A stretch of DNA of 48,190 nucleotides from Orbus hercynius (GCF_003634275.1 NZ_RBWY01000006.1:1-48190); one strand, 5' to 3'. Numbered from the stretch's first letter, positions 1 through 10,865 are shown. Notes: generated by a model from the sequence alone, not told the origin. Numbers and translations: made by a program.

Positions 1-58
1 GTTTTGACCGTCTCACCAATATAACCGCCTTCTCAGAAGGTCTTGCGTTACGTCAGTG

Positions 59-93
59 GATGCGCATTATAGACATCTTATTTTTTTCTTCAA
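59..93 (-). promoter_or_regulatory. rRNA-type P1 promoter firing leftward out of the window
   Basis: On the minus strand there is a -35 TTGAAG (88-93), a 16-nt spacer and a perfect -10 TATAAT (66-71), followed by the GC-rich discriminator GCGC and then ATCCACTGAC. This closely resembles the E. coli rrn P1 core (TATAATGCGC...CACTGAC). Upstream of the -35 (about 94-130) the strand is rich in A tracts, as expected of an UP element. A GC-rich discriminator is the hallmark of stringently controlled stable-RNA promoters. In E. coli trkH-hemG is followed by rrsA, and here hemG is the last gene before this promoter. I infer a 16S-led rRNA operon just outside the window; a tRNA operon is the alternative. 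Confidence 0.75.
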
Positions 94-197
94 GCACATT
101 TTGCATTTATTTTTTTGTTTGGTTATTGTTTACTCAAAAAGGGGAGATTTGATACAAAATCTGCGATTTTTATTAGCAAATTTAATTAAACAGCTCA

Positions 198-734
198 TTA
201 TGTCTGATTAAACTGTTTTATTACTTGCTGGGCGAATTCATCCACTTTTTGCCAATCGGTATACTCAATAAAAGGTTTATGTACATCAGTATCACCTTTA
301 CCTAGCCACATAATGAAACGAATCATATTACGATCAAACCAATTATACTTTGGATAATATAGTGCACCGGCAAAAACAGCCTTGATTTTAGGTTGCCATT
401 GTATTTTTGATAAAAATTTACGTGTATAAAGATTGGTTTCTGGTGTATTTTTATGTGCTTTGCGCGCAACTAAATTCACACCAAAGAAACCACTCATCAT
501 ATTGTTAAGCTGTTTATAGTGATTATCAATAAATTGCTTCATCACGTTACTATAATAACCATAACGAATTGATGAACCTAAAATCACCCCTTGATAATCA
601 GCTAGATTAATTTGGCTATCAGGCTGCAACTGAACTAAATCACACTGTGCCTGATTGCCTAACTGCTCCGCAACTCGTCGCATAATTTTTTCGGTTTGAT
701 GCTCATTCGTTGTATAAAGTAATAATAGTTTCAT
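198..734 (-). CDS. hemG: Menaquinone-dependent protoporphyrinogen IX dehydrogenase HemG
   Basis: A flavodoxin-fold protein of 178 aa (E. coli HemG is 181) that oxidises protoporphyrinogen IX to protoporphyrin IX, the next-to-last step of heme synthesis, passing electrons to the quinone pool at the inner membrane. The N-terminus MKLLLLYTTNEHQT is the FMN phosphate-binding loop of the family, and GVILGSSIRYGYY is the second conserved flavodoxin stretch. The start has a good Shine-Dalgarno sequence (AAAGGGGCAG) a few bases upstream. It is the last gene of the trkH-hemG pair and sits immediately upstream of the rrn-type promoter, the E. coli arrangement. HemH, the next enzyme of the pathway, is also in this window at 13396. 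Confidence 0.93.
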   Translation of the reverse strand: MKLLLLYTTNEHQTEKIMRRVAEQLGNQAQCDLVQLQPDSQINLADYQGVILGSSIRYGYYSNVMKQFIDNHYKQLNNMMSGFFGVNLVARKAHKNTPETNLYTRKFLSKIQWQPKIKAVFAGALYYPKYNWFDRNMIRFIMWLGKGDTDVHKPFIEYTDWQKVDEFAQQVIKQFNQT

Positions 735-832
735 ACTGCCCCTTTACGCATTATATAGACCCAATGTATGTTATATTATCGCCAAAAAGCCAAAAACATG
801 TTTAACTAAGTTCGTCTATGGCAATGGCTATA

Positions 833-2287
833 TCACGATTTCCAAAATGCTGTACTAAAGATAACTAACAAAGTAAAAATCTCTAAACGACCAAATAGCA
901 TATCAATAACCATGATCCATTTAACCAGATCACTCACATTATGGAAACTATCACTGGCATCACCAATCCCAATGCCAAGGTTGTTTAATGAAGATGACAC
1001 AATATAAAAGGCATCCATTGCATCAACGCCGCTTGCCATAACAATAAAAAAGCTCACTAAAAAAACTAACGCATACGCAGAAAAGAACCCCCAAACCGCT
1101 TCAATAATTCGTTCAGGTAAAACCCGGTTATTGAGCTTTAAACTATAGATAGCGTTGGGATGAATCAGTCGTTTTAGCTCCCTTGAACCTTGCATCGATA
1201 ATAATATAATTCGCACCACTTTCATTCCGCCGCCAGTCGATCCGGCGCAGCCACCAATAAAAGAAGCACAAAGCAGTAAAATCGGTAACACAGGAGGCCA
1301 ATGATTAGTATCATCAACCGAAAATCCAGTGGTGGTTGCTATCGAGACAACCTGTAATACGATTTTATCAATTGATGAGGCAAAGCTGAAACCGGCAGTC
1401 GATAAATAGATCACCAATATGCAAATCACCACTAAGCTACCAAGAATCATTAAAAACGTACGAAATTCTTGATCGCGAAAATAGTGCCTTAACGATAGTT
1501 GATTAAACGTCGTAAAATGTAGCCCAAAATTACAGCCGGATAGAATGAGGAAGAAGGTAATAATATAGTTAATAATTGGGTTATCAAAATAGGCTAAACT
1601 ACTATCATGAGTTGAGTAGCCCCCCATCGAAATAGTTGAAAAGCTATGGCAAATGGCATCAAACACATCCATGCCGGCAAACCATAAACATAGCGCACAA
1701 ATAATAGTTAAAATAATATAGATGAGCCATAAGGTTTTCGCTGTTTGGGCAATACGAGGTCGCATTTTATTATCTTTTTGTGGACCAGGAATTTCAGCAC
1801 GGTATAACTGCATGCCCCCAACGCCAAGTAACGGTAAGATTGCTACCGCTAACACAATAATCCCCATCCCACCAAGCCACTGTAGTAACTGACGATAAAA
1901 TAACAGTGCTTTTGGCAGTGAATCTAAATGCGTTAAACTCGTTGCACCAGTTGTAGTTAAGCCCGAAAACGATTCAAAAAATGCAGTGGTTAAATTGAGA
2001 TTAAGATGTTTATCAAAAATAAAGGGAAACGATCCAATAGTACCAAGCACCAACCAGAACAGCACCACAATGAGAAATCCTTCCCGAGTACTCAAATCAT
2101 TTTTATGTTTACGATTAGGCAACCACAAAACGCTCCCTAAAAATAAGGCAACCACAAATGACTGAATAAAAATGGTACCACCGCCATCACGATAAATAAC
2201 AGCAACTAAGGCAGGAATCAGCATGAACACTGACAATAAAGCAATGAGCAACCCTACGATACGAATAATTGAACGCCAATGCATCAT
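833..2287 (-). CDS. trkH: Trk potassium uptake system membrane subunit TrkH
   Basis: An inner-membrane K+ translocating subunit of 484 aa (E. coli TrkH is 483), built of four M1-P-M2 pore repeats. Selectivity-filter-type segments are visible: SGLTTTGATSL (about 108-118), FSTISMGGYSTH, ATTTGFSVDD and SSSLNNLGIGIGD. The first has the TTTGAT pattern of this superfamily. TrkH normally works with the cytoplasmic NAD/ATP-binding regulator TrkA, which is not in this window. It lies between djlA (22 bases upstream) and hemG, and is probably co-transcribed from djlA because the gap is so short. The C-terminus FGRLEIFTLLVIF is intact. Confidence 0.95.
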   Translation of the reverse strand: MMHWRSIIRIVGLLIALLSVFMLIPALVAVIYRDGGGTIFIQSFVVALFLGSVLWLPNRKHKNDLSTREGFLIVVLFWLVLGTIGSFPFIFDKHLNLNLTTAFFESFSGLTTTGATSLTHLDSLPKALLFYRQLLQWLGGMGIIVLAVAILPLLGVGGMQLYRAEIPGPQKDNKMRPRIAQTAKTLWLIYIILTIICALCLWFAGMDVFDAICHSFSTISMGGYSTHDSSLAYFDNPIINYIITFFLILSGCNFGLHFTTFNQLSLRHYFRDQEFRTFLMILGSLVVICILVIYLSTAGFSFASSIDKIVLQVVSIATTTGFSVDDTNHWPPVLPILLLCASFIGGCAGSTGGGMKVVRIILLSMQGSRELKRLIHPNAIYSLKLNNRVLPERIIEAVWGFFSAYALVFLVSFFIVMASGVDAMDAFYIVSSSLNNLGIGIGDASDSFHNVSDLVKWIMVIDMLFGRLEIFTLLVIFSTAFWKS

Positions 2288-2308
2288 AATGCTTTTCTCT
2301 TAGATGGC

Positions 2309-3133
2309 CTATTTAAACCCTTTGTGAGTTTTGATTAAATCATACGCAGCTTGAATCTCTTGAGCGCGTTTTTTTTCTGCTTCTAACATCTCTTTTGGTA
2401 ATCCTTTTGAAACAAGCTTATCTGGATGATGTTCATTCATTAATTTACGATAAGCACGCTTAATGGTGGTGTTATCTGCTGTTGGTTCAACACCTAATAT
2501 TTTAAAGGCATTATTAATATCATTTTGTCCAGATGGACGCTGAAAACCTTGTTGTTGATATTGATGATTATGCTGATATTGCTGCCCACGTTGGAATTGA
2601 TAACTTGCCATTATCATCTGTATATAGATTGCCATTTTAGCACGCGGAATATGAAAAGCTTGTGCAACAGTATATAAAATCTGCTCTTCTTTAGCGTGTA
2701 ATGAACCATCGCTAATCGCAGCTCGAATCAAATGTTCACAAAATATATTTAGCACTTTTTTGCGATAACGATACTGAACATAAAGCTCATTTAATCGCTC
2801 TTGCAGCGGATAGTCAACAGCCTTACCGCGATTAAAAGAAGATTGTGCCAGTTTACGCTTTTCACTATCGAGCTGTAGCTGATCCATAAACTGTGTTGCA
2901 ATATGAATATCATCTTGCGTCACTTGCCCCTTCGCTTTACTCAAATGACCGAGTACCTCAAAGGCTATTGTCAAAAATAGTGTTGGGCTTGGCTGACTAT
3001 TACGCATTGGCGCAATATTATTAAAAATCCGATAGCACATCGGGCCAACAAACAATCCTAGCAGAAAAAACCAACCACTTTTAAATATATAGGAAAAAAT
3101 AACACCTGTAACGATCGCCCAAATAAATGACAT
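2309..3133 (-). CDS. djlA: Membrane-anchored DnaJ-like co-chaperone DjlA
   Basis: A protein of 274 aa (E. coli DjlA is 271) with a short N-terminal transmembrane anchor (about residues 5-35), a central TerB-like helical domain (about 50-175), a Gln/His-rich linker (about 178-200) and a C-terminal J domain (about 208-274). The J domain carries the essential HPD tripeptide in NEHHPDKL. DjlA stimulates the ATPase of DnaK at the cytoplasmic face of the inner membrane and is linked to envelope-stress signalling in E. coli. It sits 43 bases downstream of parC and 21 upstream of trkH, so it probably belongs to the same transcript. Confidence 0.92.
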   Translation of the reverse strand: MSFIWAIVTGVIFSYIFKSGWFFLLGLFVGPMCYRIFNNIAPMRNSQPSPTLFLTIAFEVLGHLSKAKGQVTQDDIHIATQFMDQLQLDSEKRKLAQSSFNRGKAVDYPLQERLNELYVQYRYRKKVLNIFCEHLIRAAISDGSLHAKEEQILYTVAQAFHIPRAKMAIYIQMIMASYQFQRGQQYQHNHQYQQQGFQRPSGQNDINNAFKILGVEPTADNTTIKRAYRKLMNEHHPDKLVSKGLPKEMLEAEKKRAQEIQAAYDLIKTHKGFK

Positions 3134-3176
3134 AGTTACAACCTCTGACTCAATTTAAAATATTTCATAACACAGA

Positions 3177-5420
3177 CTACTCGTCGATCACAATACGATC
3201 TATACGTTGTAATCCCCTTGGCAATAGCGTCCCTTTTCGTCCTCTTTCTGCCATAAATTTTTGTAAATCAATCGCTTTAAGAGTCAATTTTCGTTTGCCA
3301 ACATATAACGTAATCGATGAATCACTAGAAATCAATGCCATGTATGACAAATAATCTTCATGCAACTGTGCTTGGTTACTTGGAATAGAAATAATTTTAT
3401 TCCCTTTCCCTTTTGATAACACGGGTAAATCTATCACTGGAAAAATTAACATCCGGCCTGCAGCAGTAATCGAAAGCAGTAATTGTTGTTCATCATTAAT
3501 CTCAAGGAGCGGCATCACTTTAGCATTATTTGGTAGCGTAATAATGGCTTTACCATTACGATTGCGGGCGATTAAATCTGCAAAAGTGCAAATAAAACCA
3601 TAACCTGCATCAGATGCCATTAGAATCTTCTGCTCATCAGACGATGACATAATCAAGTGATCAATATTCGCACCAGCTGGCAGCGTTAATTTGCCGGTTA
3701 ATGGCTCGCCTTGCCCTCTGGCCGAAGGCAATGAGCTTGGCTCAACGGCATAGCTTCTTCCGGTTGAATCAATAAAGATTACCGGCTGATTACTTTTGCC
3801 CTTCACTGCCGCTTTATAACTATCACCCGCCTTATAGTTTAAAGTGGTAGGATCAATATCATGTCCTTTCGCACTGCGAACCCAACCCATTGCTGATAAC
3901 ACAACCGTAACAGGTTCTGACGGAATCATCTCTTGCTCGGTAATGGCCTTCGCCTCACCGCGCTGAACAATTGGAGACCGCCTATCATCACCATATTTTT
4001 CAGCATCGGCGATCAGTTCTTTCTTAATTAACGTATTTAATTTACGCGGTGATTGTAAAATAGATTGCAAATGATCGCGCTCTTTAGCCAGCTCGTCTTG
4101 TTCGGCTTTAATTCTAACTTCTTCAAGTTTCGCTAAATGGCGTAATTTTAGCTCCAGAATCGCTTCAGCCTGTATTTCACTTAACGCAAATCGCTGCATT
4201 AAAACCGCTTTCGGCTCTTCTTCATGGCGAATAATATCAATCACTTCATCAATATTCAAAAATGCAACTAACAAGCCTTCTAAAATATGTAATCGTTTTA
4301 AAACCTTATCTAAACGATAATTCAATCGCCGAGTTACCGTATCACGGCGATATTCAATCCACTCAGATAAAATCGTAACAAGCCCCTTTACTGCGGGTTT
4401 ATTATTTAAACCAATCATATTTAGGTTAACACGATAGCTTTTCTCCAAATCCGTCGTTGCAAATAAATGATTCATCACTTGCTCTAAATCGACACGATTA
4501 GAACGTGGTACCAGCACAAGGCGAGTTGGATTTTCATGATCTGACTCATCGCGTAAATCTTCAATAAACGGTAACTTTTTAGTACGCATTTGTGCCGCAA
4601 TTTGTTCAAGAATTTTGGCGCCCGAAACTTGATGTGGCAAATCCGTAATGACAATATCGCCATCTTCTTTATTCCAAACAGCGCGCATACGAATTGAACC
4701 ACGCCCAGTTTCGTAGATCTTAGCAATATCCGATGGTGCGGTAATAATCTCAGCTGATGTTGGATAATCAGGTCCTTTAATATAACTCATCACCTCTTCA
4801 AGTGATAAAGATGGCTTGTCTAATAAGGCAATAGTAGCATTGGCAACTTCGCGAATATTATGGGGTGGTATATCTGTTGCCATCCCAACAGCAATGCCAG
4901 TTGTACCATTTAATAAAATATTGGGTAATCGTGCTGGTAGCGTCTTCGGTTCTTGCATCGTGCCGTCAAAATTTGGCGCATAATCAACCGTACCTTGTCC
5001 TAATTCACCTAGTAATAATTCTGCATATTTTGATAATCGCGATTCGGTATAACGCATGGCGGCAAATGATTTAGGATCATCTGGTGCCCCCCAGTTACCT
5101 TGCCCATCAACTAATGGATAACGATAAGAAAAGGGCTGAGCCATCAGCACCATAGCTTCATAACATGCACTATCGCCATGCGGATGATATTTACCTAATA
5201 CATCACCAACGGTTCGCGCTGATTTTTTATATTTGGCTTGTGCATTTAAGCCTAGCTCTGACATAGCATAAACAATGCGCCGTTGAACCGGTTTTAAACC
5301 ATCGCCAATAAATGGCAAAGCACGATCCATTATGACGTACATTGAATAGTTTAAATACGCATTCTCGGTAAATGTCTGTAGCGATTGCGCCTCTACGCCA
5401 TCATGCGTTATTTCACTCAT
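3177..5420 (-). CDS. parC: DNA topoisomerase IV subunit A ParC
   Basis: The DNA-breaking and rejoining subunit of topoisomerase IV, which decatenates daughter chromosomes as a ParC2ParE2 tetramer. It is 747 aa (E. coli 752). The catalytic tyrosine is Tyr124 in AAMRYTES (E. coli Tyr120). The quinolone-resistance-determining segment [13 protein letters not shown] is intact, with Ser84 and Glu88 matching the wild-type E. coli Ser80 and Glu84, so no classical resistance substitution is present. The C-terminal beta-pinwheel region (from about residue 490) is complete. It starts 53 bases after the parE stop; parE and parC are adjacent here, unlike in E. coli where other genes separate them. Confidence 0.97.
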   Translation of the reverse strand: MSEITHDGVEAQSLQTFTENAYLNYSMYVIMDRALPFIGDGLKPVQRRIVYAMSELGLNAQAKYKKSARTVGDVLGKYHPHGDSACYEAMVLMAQPFSYRYPLVDGQGNWGAPDDPKSFAAMRYTESRLSKYAELLLGELGQGTVDYAPNFDGTMQEPKTLPARLPNILLNGTTGIAVGMATDIPPHNIREVANATIALLDKPSLSLEEVMSYIKGPDYPTSAEIITAPSDIAKIYETGRGSIRMRAVWNKEDGDIVITDLPHQVSGAKILEQIAAQMRTKKLPFIEDLRDESDHENPTRLVLVPRSNRVDLEQVMNHLFATTDLEKSYRVNLNMIGLNNKPAVKGLVTILSEWIEYRRDTVTRRLNYRLDKVLKRLHILEGLLVAFLNIDEVIDIIRHEEEPKAVLMQRFALSEIQAEAILELKLRHLAKLEEVRIKAEQDELAKERDHLQSILQSPRKLNTLIKKELIADAEKYGDDRRSPIVQRGEAKAITEQEMIPSEPVTVVLSAMGWVRSAKGHDIDPTTLNYKAGDSYKAAVKGKSNQPVIFIDSTGRSYAVEPSSLPSARGQGEPLTGKLTLPAGANIDHLIMSSSDEQKILMASDAGYGFICTFADLIARNRNGKAIITLPNNAKVMPLLEINDEQQLLLSITAAGRMLIFPVIDLPVLSKGKGNKIISIPSNQAQLHEDYLSYMALISSDSSITLYVGKRKLTLKAIDLQKFMAERGRKGTLLPRGLQRIDRIVIDE

Positions 5421-5473
5421 TAGTATTCCTTTATTTTTTCTTCATCAAAAGAAATCAATCAAACTACCGTGTT

Positions 5474-7363
5474 CTAAATTTCTAACTCAGCCTGATCGCC
5501 TTTAGTTTGTAGCCATTCACGGCGATCTTCCGATCGTTTTTTCGCTAATAGCATATCCATTAAGGCCATCGTCTGTTCTGAATCATCTAGCGTCAATTGC
5601 ACAAGGCGACGCGTATTAGGATCCATTGTTGTTTCGCGTAGTTGCAGCGGATTCATCTCACCTAGCCCTTTAAAACGCTGCACATTTGGCTTACCTTTTT
5701 TACGTTTTAATTGATCTAAGATGCCCGCTTTTTCTTCTTCATCAAGGGCATAAAACACCTCTTTTCCTAAATCAATACGGTACAATGGCGGCATTGCAAC
5801 GTAAATATGACCTTGCTCAACTAGCGATTTAAAGTGGCGGACAAATAGTGCACAAAGTAACGTTGCAATATGCAGACCATCGGAATCGGCATCGGCTAAA
5901 ATACAAATTTTACCGTAGCGTAATTGACTTAAATCATCGCTATCAGGATCCATACCAATTGCGACCGAAATATCATGAATCTCTTGAGAACCTAACACTT
6001 CATCAGATGAAACTTCCCAAGTATTTAATATCTTACCTTTTAATGGCATTATAGCCTGAGTTTCGCGATCGCGCGCTTGCTTAGCAGAGCCGCCCGCGGA
6101 GTCACCTTCTACTAAAAACAACTCGGTACGAGACAAGTCTTGCGATGAACAATCGGCGAGTTTACCCGGTAATGCAGGTCCACTAGTGAGCTTTTTACGA
6201 ATTACTTTTTTCGATGCACGCAGTCGTTTTTGTGCACTCGAAATCACCATATCCGCTAATAATTCAGCGGTTTGTACATTCTGATTTAGCCATAAGCTAA
6301 AGGCATCTTTCACAATTGCCGAGACAAATGCCGCCGACTGACGAGAAGATAAACGTTCTTTGGTTTGCCCGGCAAACTGGGGCTCTTGCATTTTTACCGA
6401 TAACACATACGCGCAGCGTTCCCAAATATCATCCGCAGTGAGTTTTAAGCCTCGTGGCAATAAATTGCGAAACTCACAAAACTCACGCATCGCATCTAAT
6501 AGCCCCTGACGTAAACCATTGACATGAGTGCCGCCTTGTACGGTTGGAATGAGATTGACGTAGCTTTCAGTGAGGAGTTCACCACCTTCAGGTAGCCAAA
6601 GTAATGCCCACTCTACCGCTTCAGTCTCACCACGATGTTCACCTTTAAATGGCGCTTGTGGTAATAACAAATAACCGCTAACGGACTCAATTAAATAATC
6701 AGTTAAACCAGCTTCATAGCACCACTTATGCTCAGTATTATTTACGTTGTCTTTGAACGTAATTTCAAGCCCTGGACATAAAACTGCTTTAGCTTTTAAC
6801 AGATGTTCTAAACGAGGAACTGAAAAACGCGGTGAATCAAAATACTTTTCTTCTGGCCAAAAATGCACTTTAGTACCGGTATTACACCGACCACACGTCC
6901 CCGTCACATGAAGATCTTCAACTTTATTACCTTGCTCAAATGCCATTTCATACACTTGGCCATCACGATTAACGGTCACTTCAACACGTTTTGATAGCGC
7001 ATTGACAACCGAAATGCCAACACCATGTAATCCACCGGAGAATTGATAATTTTTATTAGAAAATTTACCGCCTGCATGCAAGCGACAAAGTAGTAATTCA
7101 ATCGCAGGTACACCTTCTTCAGGATGAATATCCACAGGCATTCCGCGACCGTCATCGATCACTTCTAGCGATTGATCGCTGTGTAAAATAACCTGAATGT
7201 GTTTTGCATGCCCAGCAATAGCCTCATCCACACTATTATCAATAACTTCTTGCCCTAAATGATTGGGACGAGAAGTATCGGTATACATACCTGGGCGATG
7301 CCTAACAGGATCGAGGCCTTTTAAAACCTCGATATCGGTAGCATTGTAACTAGATTGTGTCAT
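5474..7363 (-). CDS. parE: DNA topoisomerase IV subunit B ParE
   Basis: The ATPase subunit of topoisomerase IV, 629 aa (E. coli 630). The GHKL ATP-binding fold shows EVIDNSVDEAIAGHA (Asn of motif N1), DDGRGMPVDIH and GLHGVGISVVNALS. The TOPRIM part carries FLVEGDSAGGSAKQ (catalytic Glu) and ILADADSDGLHI (metal-binding Asp). The RFKGLGEMNP and C-terminal MDMLLAKKRSEDRREWLQ segments are complete. It precedes parC in one transcriptional unit. The 205-base gap to mutT upstream probably holds its promoter. Confidence 0.97.
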   Translation of the reverse strand: MTQSSYNATDIEVLKGLDPVRHRPGMYTDTSRPNHLGQEVIDNSVDEAIAGHAKHIQVILHSDQSLEVIDDGRGMPVDIHPEEGVPAIELLLCRLHAGGKFSNKNYQFSGGLHGVGISVVNALSKRVEVTVNRDGQVYEMAFEQGNKVEDLHVTGTCGRCNTGTKVHFWPEEKYFDSPRFSVPRLEHLLKAKAVLCPGLEITFKDNVNNTEHKWCYEAGLTDYLIESVSGYLLLPQAPFKGEHRGETEAVEWALLWLPEGGELLTESYVNLIPTVQGGTHVNGLRQGLLDAMREFCEFRNLLPRGLKLTADDIWERCAYVLSVKMQEPQFAGQTKERLSSRQSAAFVSAIVKDAFSLWLNQNVQTAELLADMVISSAQKRLRASKKVIRKKLTSGPALPGKLADCSSQDLSRTELFLVEGDSAGGSAKQARDRETQAIMPLKGKILNTWEVSSDEVLGSQEIHDISVAIGMDPDSDDLSQLRYGKICILADADSDGLHIATLLCALFVRHFKSLVEQGHIYVAMPPLYRIDLGKEVFYALDEEEKAGILDQLKRKKGKPNVQRFKGLGEMNPLQLRETTMDPNTRRLVQLTLDDSEQTMALMDMLLAKKRSEDRREWLQTKGDQAELEI

Positions 7364-7568
7364 AACATAACTTCATCAATAGCAAAAATTGCCTGTATTA
7401 TACTGAAATTACGGCAAAATGCGATCTGCCGATGCGGGTTTATCAAAAAAGCAAATCAATCTCGGATGAATAACAACAAATAGAGTGCTATTTAGGTCAA
7501 TCATACATTAAACTTGCTATTTAAATAACGAAAAGGTAGTGTGTTCTAAATAAGGATTAAAGTATCAA

Positions 7569-7970
7569 TTATATGACTTTTTCCTGATTTTTTAACATTT
7601 CAATCAGCGTACGGTTCGCATCAGGAAAATCATCAGCATTAAGCTCATCCTCATCGACCCAACGACTGGGTTGCCCCTCCTTCGCAAAGGGTTCGCCATC
7701 CCATTCATCAACCAGATAAGCATGAATAATAATAAAACGATCACTGTATTGATATTCAATTGTTTTTAAAAATTTTGCTTGGTGAATATGGATATCAATT
7801 TCCTCTGCAAGCTCGCGTTGTAGCGTCATAAACGGAGTTTCATCGGATTCGATTTTCCCACCAGGAAACTCCCAAAATCCAGCTAAATGAGAGTTTTCTC
7901 CTCGCTGAGTAATAAAAATTTGCCCATCTTGGGCTCGAATAATACCAACAGCAATCTCGACTTTTTTCAT
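7569..7970 (-). CDS. mutT: 8-oxo-dGTP diphosphatase MutT
   Basis: A Nudix hydrolase that removes oxidised 8-oxo-dGTP from the nucleotide pool and so prevents A:T to C:G transversions. The Nudix box is complete: GGKIESDETPFMTLQRELAEEI fits G-x5-E-x7-REUxEE. From the ATG at 7970 (MKKVEIAVGII, matching E. coli MKKLQIAVGII) the protein is 133 aa, close to E. coli's 129. An in-frame GTG at 7997 would add nine residues not found in the family, so I prefer 7970; an AAGGGAAG sequence lies 14 bases upstream, rather distant for a Shine-Dalgarno. It follows secA, as in E. coli secM-secA-mutT. Confidence 0.93.
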   Translation of the reverse strand: MKKVEIAVGIIRAQDGQIFITQRGENSHLAGFWEFPGGKIESDETPFMTLQRELAEEIDIHIHQAKFLKTIEYQYSDRFIIIHAYLVDEWDGEPFAKEGQPSRWVDEDELNADDFPDANRTLIEMLKNQEKVI

Positions 7971-8000
7971 AATAATAGTTACTGCTTCCCTTATCACGGC

Positions 8001-8032
8001 TGATGCTATAACAGTCTATTGCTATAGCATCA
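8001..8032. repeat. Inverted repeat in the secA-mutT gap
   Basis: A perfect 10-bp inverted repeat, TGATGCTATA at 8001-8010 and TATAGCATCA at 8023-8032, with a 12-base loop. It lies in the 108-base gap between the secA stop and the mutT start on the minus strand. No T run follows on either strand, so it is not a standard intrinsic terminator. An mRNA processing or stability hairpin, or a regulator site, are alternatives. Confidence 0.5.
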
Positions 8033-8078
8033 ATATGTATAAAAAACAATCAGTGGGTAATCATACTAAACTTTTTGC

Positions 8079-10799
8079 TTATTGAACAGCACCATGACAA
8101 TGTTTGTATTTTTTACCAGAACCACATGGGCATGGATCATTGCGGCCTACTTTCGCTTGAGCTCTAACAATTGGCTGAGCAGTTTGCGATTTATCCTCAT
8201 CAGATAATCCATCCATTTCAACATGCGTCAATTTTTGTCGTTCAGCTAATTTAGCCATCTCAGCTTCGCGTTGACGCTCTGCTTCCTCAACCTCTTCTTG
8301 TGAACGAATGCGAATACGACTTAAAATACCAATTACATCGTATTTTAGCGCTTCAAGCATATTGGCAAACATCTGGAACGATTCGCGTTTATATTCTTGC
8401 TTCGGATCTTTCTGTGCATAGCCCCGCAAATGAATGCCTTGTCGTAAATAATCCATCGCGGCAAGGTGCTCTTTCCAAAGTGTATCTAAAGTTTGTAACA
8501 TCACACTCTTCTCAAAATGGCGGAATGCTTCACTACCGGCAGAGGCTTCTTTCGCTTCATAAGATTCTGTTGCAATTTGCACAATACGTTCACGTAATAT
8601 TTCTTCGTGTAAGTTCGGCTCATCATCTAGCCACTTGCCGACAGGTAATTCCAAGTCGAAATCTTTCTTCAAGGCCGCTTCAAGCCCTGGCACATCCCAC
8701 ATTTCTTCGATCGATTGTGGTGGAATATATTGATCAATTAGCGTGTTAAATACATCAACTCGAATAGAATCAATCGTCTCTTTAATATCATCATGATCCA
8801 ATAAATCATTACGTTGCCCGTAAATAGCACGACGCTGATCATTGGCTACATCATCAAATTCCAACAGCTGTTTACGAATGTCAAAGTTGCGGCTTTCAAC
8901 TTTACGTTGTGCATTGGCAATCGCTTTAGTCACCCATGGGTGCTCAATCGCTTCGCCCTCTTTCATACCTAATTTACGCATCATATTACTCACGCGATCT
9001 GAGGCAAAAATACGCATTAACGGATCTTCTAAAGAGAGATAAAAACGTGATGCTCCAGGATCCCCTTGACGACCGGCACGTCCTCGTAACTGGTTATCAA
9101 TTCGGCGAGATTCATGTCGCTCAGTACCCAAAATATACAAGCCGCCTAATGCAATCACTTCTTCATGCAGTACTTGCCAATCTTGTTTGATCTTAGCGAT
9201 TTGCTCAGGCGTTGGTGCCTCAAGCTTCGCAACTTCCATTTGCCAATTTCCCCCAAGCATAATATCAGTACCACGCCCCGCCATATTCGTTGCGATCGTC
9301 ACCGCACCTTTCCGGCCGGCATCAGCAATAATCTCAGCCTCTTGAGCATGGAACTTCGCATTTAATACGCTATGTTTAATGCCAGCTTTAGTTAAATAGA
9401 GCGAAACAAGTTCAGATTTTTCAATGGAGGCGGTACCCACTAATACGGGTTGACCCGTTTTAAGGCAATTTTTGACATCATCAACGATTGCGTCTAACTT
9501 TTCTTTTTCAGTCATATAAATTAAATCAGGCTGATCTTTACGCACCATTGGTTTATTAGTTGGTACAACAATGGTATCCAAACCATAAATTTGATTAAAT
9601 TCAAATGCTTCGGTATCCGCTGTGCCCGTCATACCAGCAAGCTTTTTATATAAGCGGAAATAATTTTGGAAAGTAATAGATGCTAACGTTTGATTTTCAT
9701 TTTGAATTTTGACGCCTTCTTTCGCTTCAACGGCCTGATGCAGACCTTCTGACCAACGACGCCCCTCCATGGTTCGACCCGTATGCTCATCAACAATAAT
9801 GACTTCACCATTTTTAACAATGTAATCAACATCGCGATGAAATAAATGGTGGGCACGTAAAGCGGCACCAACATGATGCATTAACACAATATTATTTGGC
9901 GCATATAAGGACTCTTCATTTTTCATAATGCCTTCGCGTACTAATAACTCTTCGACTTTGATAAGTCCGCGCTCAGTCAAGTTAACCTGACGAGATTTTT
10001 CATCAACAGAAAAATCGCCTTCACCTTGAAAGTGCTCAGAATCTTCTTTTTCTTGGCGAGTCAAGTAAGGAATAATTTTATTAATACTTATATAGCGATC
10101 AGAACTATCTTCCGCCGGACCTGAAATGATAAGTGGTGTTCTCGCTTCATCGATTAAAATGGAGTCAACCTCATCAACAAGCGCATAATAAAGGGGCCTT
10201 TGTACACGTGACTCTTTATTAAACACCATATTATCGCGCAAATAATCAAAGCCATATTCATTATTTGTACCATAGGTAATGTCAGCGTTATACGCTTCGC
10301 GTTTTGCCGCAGCCTGCATGTTAGGTAAATTAATTCCAATTGTTAAGCCTAAAAACTCAAATAATGGTCGATTATTTTCCGCATCTCGCTGAGCTAAATA
10401 ATCATTTACAGTCACCACATGCACGCCAAGCCCAGTTAATGCATTAAGATAAGCCGGTAATGTTGCGGTTAACGTTTTACCTTCACCAGTCCGCATTTCT
10501 GCGATACAACGTTCATTTAGCACCATGCCACCAATCAATTGAACATCAAAATGACGCATACCAAAAACACGCTTACTCGCTTCACGCACAACTGCAAATG
10601 CTTCTTCTAAAATAGAATCTAGGCTTTTACCATCAGCGAGACGCTGTTTAAACTCAACAGTTTTAGCCTTGAGCTCCTCATCTGATAAACTGGCCATTGC
10701 TGGCTCTAACGCATTGATTTTTTCAACACGTTTACGCATTGTTTTTAACACACGCTCATTGCGGCTACCGACTAGTTTTGTCAATAATTTTAATAACAT
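8079..10799 (-). CDS. secA: Preprotein translocase ATPase SecA
   Basis: The motor ATPase that pushes unfolded secretory proteins through SecYEG, 906 aa (E. coli 901). Walker A is in [18 protein letters not shown], Walker B-type residues in [16 protein letters not shown], and helicase motifs in [14 protein letters not shown] and [13 protein letters not shown]. The C-terminus carries the zinc-binding SEC-C tail [14 protein letters not shown] (three Cys plus His), used for SecB binding. It lies 125 bases downstream of the divergent secM, and that gap contains two hairpins. In E. coli, ribosome stalling on secM exposes the secA ribosome-binding site; the same logic is likely here. The SD-like AAGAGAA sits about six bases before the ATG. 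Confidence 0.98.
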   Translation of the reverse strand: MLLKLLTKLVGSRNERVLKTMRKRVEKINALEPAMASLSDEELKAKTVEFKQRLADGKSLDSILEEAFAVVREASKRVFGMRHFDVQLIGGMVLNERCIAEMRTGEGKTLTATLPAYLNALTGLGVHVVTVNDYLAQRDAENNRPLFEFLGLTIGINLPNMQAAAKREAYNADITYGTNNEYGFDYLRDNMVFNKESRVQRPLYYALVDEVDSILIDEARTPLIISGPAEDSSDRYISINKIIPYLTRQEKEDSEHFQGEGDFSVDEKSRQVNLTERGLIKVEELLVREGIMKNEESLYAPNNIVLMHHVGAALRAHHLFHRDVDYIVKNGEVIIVDEHTGRTMEGRRWSEGLHQAVEAKEGVKIQNENQTLASITFQNYFRLYKKLAGMTGTADTEAFEFNQIYGLDTIVVPTNKPMVRKDQPDLIYMTEKEKLDAIVDDVKNCLKTGQPVLVGTASIEKSELVSLYLTKAGIKHSVLNAKFHAQEAEIIADAGRKGAVTIATNMAGRGTDIMLGGNWQMEVAKLEAPTPEQIAKIKQDWQVLHEEVIALGGLYILGTERHESRRIDNQLRGRAGRQGDPGASRFYLSLEDPLMRIFASDRVSNMMRKLGMKEGEAIEHPWVTKAIANAQRKVESRNFDIRKQLLEFDDVANDQRRAIYGQRNDLLDHDDIKETIDSIRVDVFNTLIDQYIPPQSIEEMWDVPGLEAALKKDFDLELPVGKWLDDEPNLHEEILRERIVQIATESYEAKEASAGSEAFRHFEKSVMLQTLDTLWKEHLAAMDYLRQGIHLRGYAQKDPKQEYKRESFQMFANMLEALKYDVIGILSRIRIRSQEEVEEAERQREAEMAKLAERQKLTHVEMDGLSDEDKSQTAQPIVRAQAKVGRNDPCPCGSGKKYKHCHGAVQ

Positions 10800-10839
10800 A
10801 AAATTCTCTTTTTAATTTCAATAAATGAATAAACGATAA

Positions 10840-10858
10840 TTATTATTTTCAATAATAA
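10840..10858. promoter_or_regulatory. AT-only hairpin in the secM-secA leader
   Basis: A perfect 8-bp inverted repeat (TTATTATT at 10840-10847, AATAATAA at 10851-10858) with a 3-base loop, about 40 bases before the secA start on the minus strand. Being all A:T it is weak. With the GC hairpin at 10866-10894 it could take part in alternative pairings that control access to the secA ribosome-binding site. Confidence 0.35.
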
Positions 10859-10865
10859 GTAAAAT

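Noticed and set aside
3400-3500. Possible quinolone-resistance or other disabling change in parC
   Set aside because: The resistance-determining region and catalytic Tyr are wild-type, and the gene is full length.
8300-8749. 149-aa plus-strand ORF opposite secA
   Set aside because: It is antisense to secA with no ribosome-binding site; the open frame follows from the secA codons.
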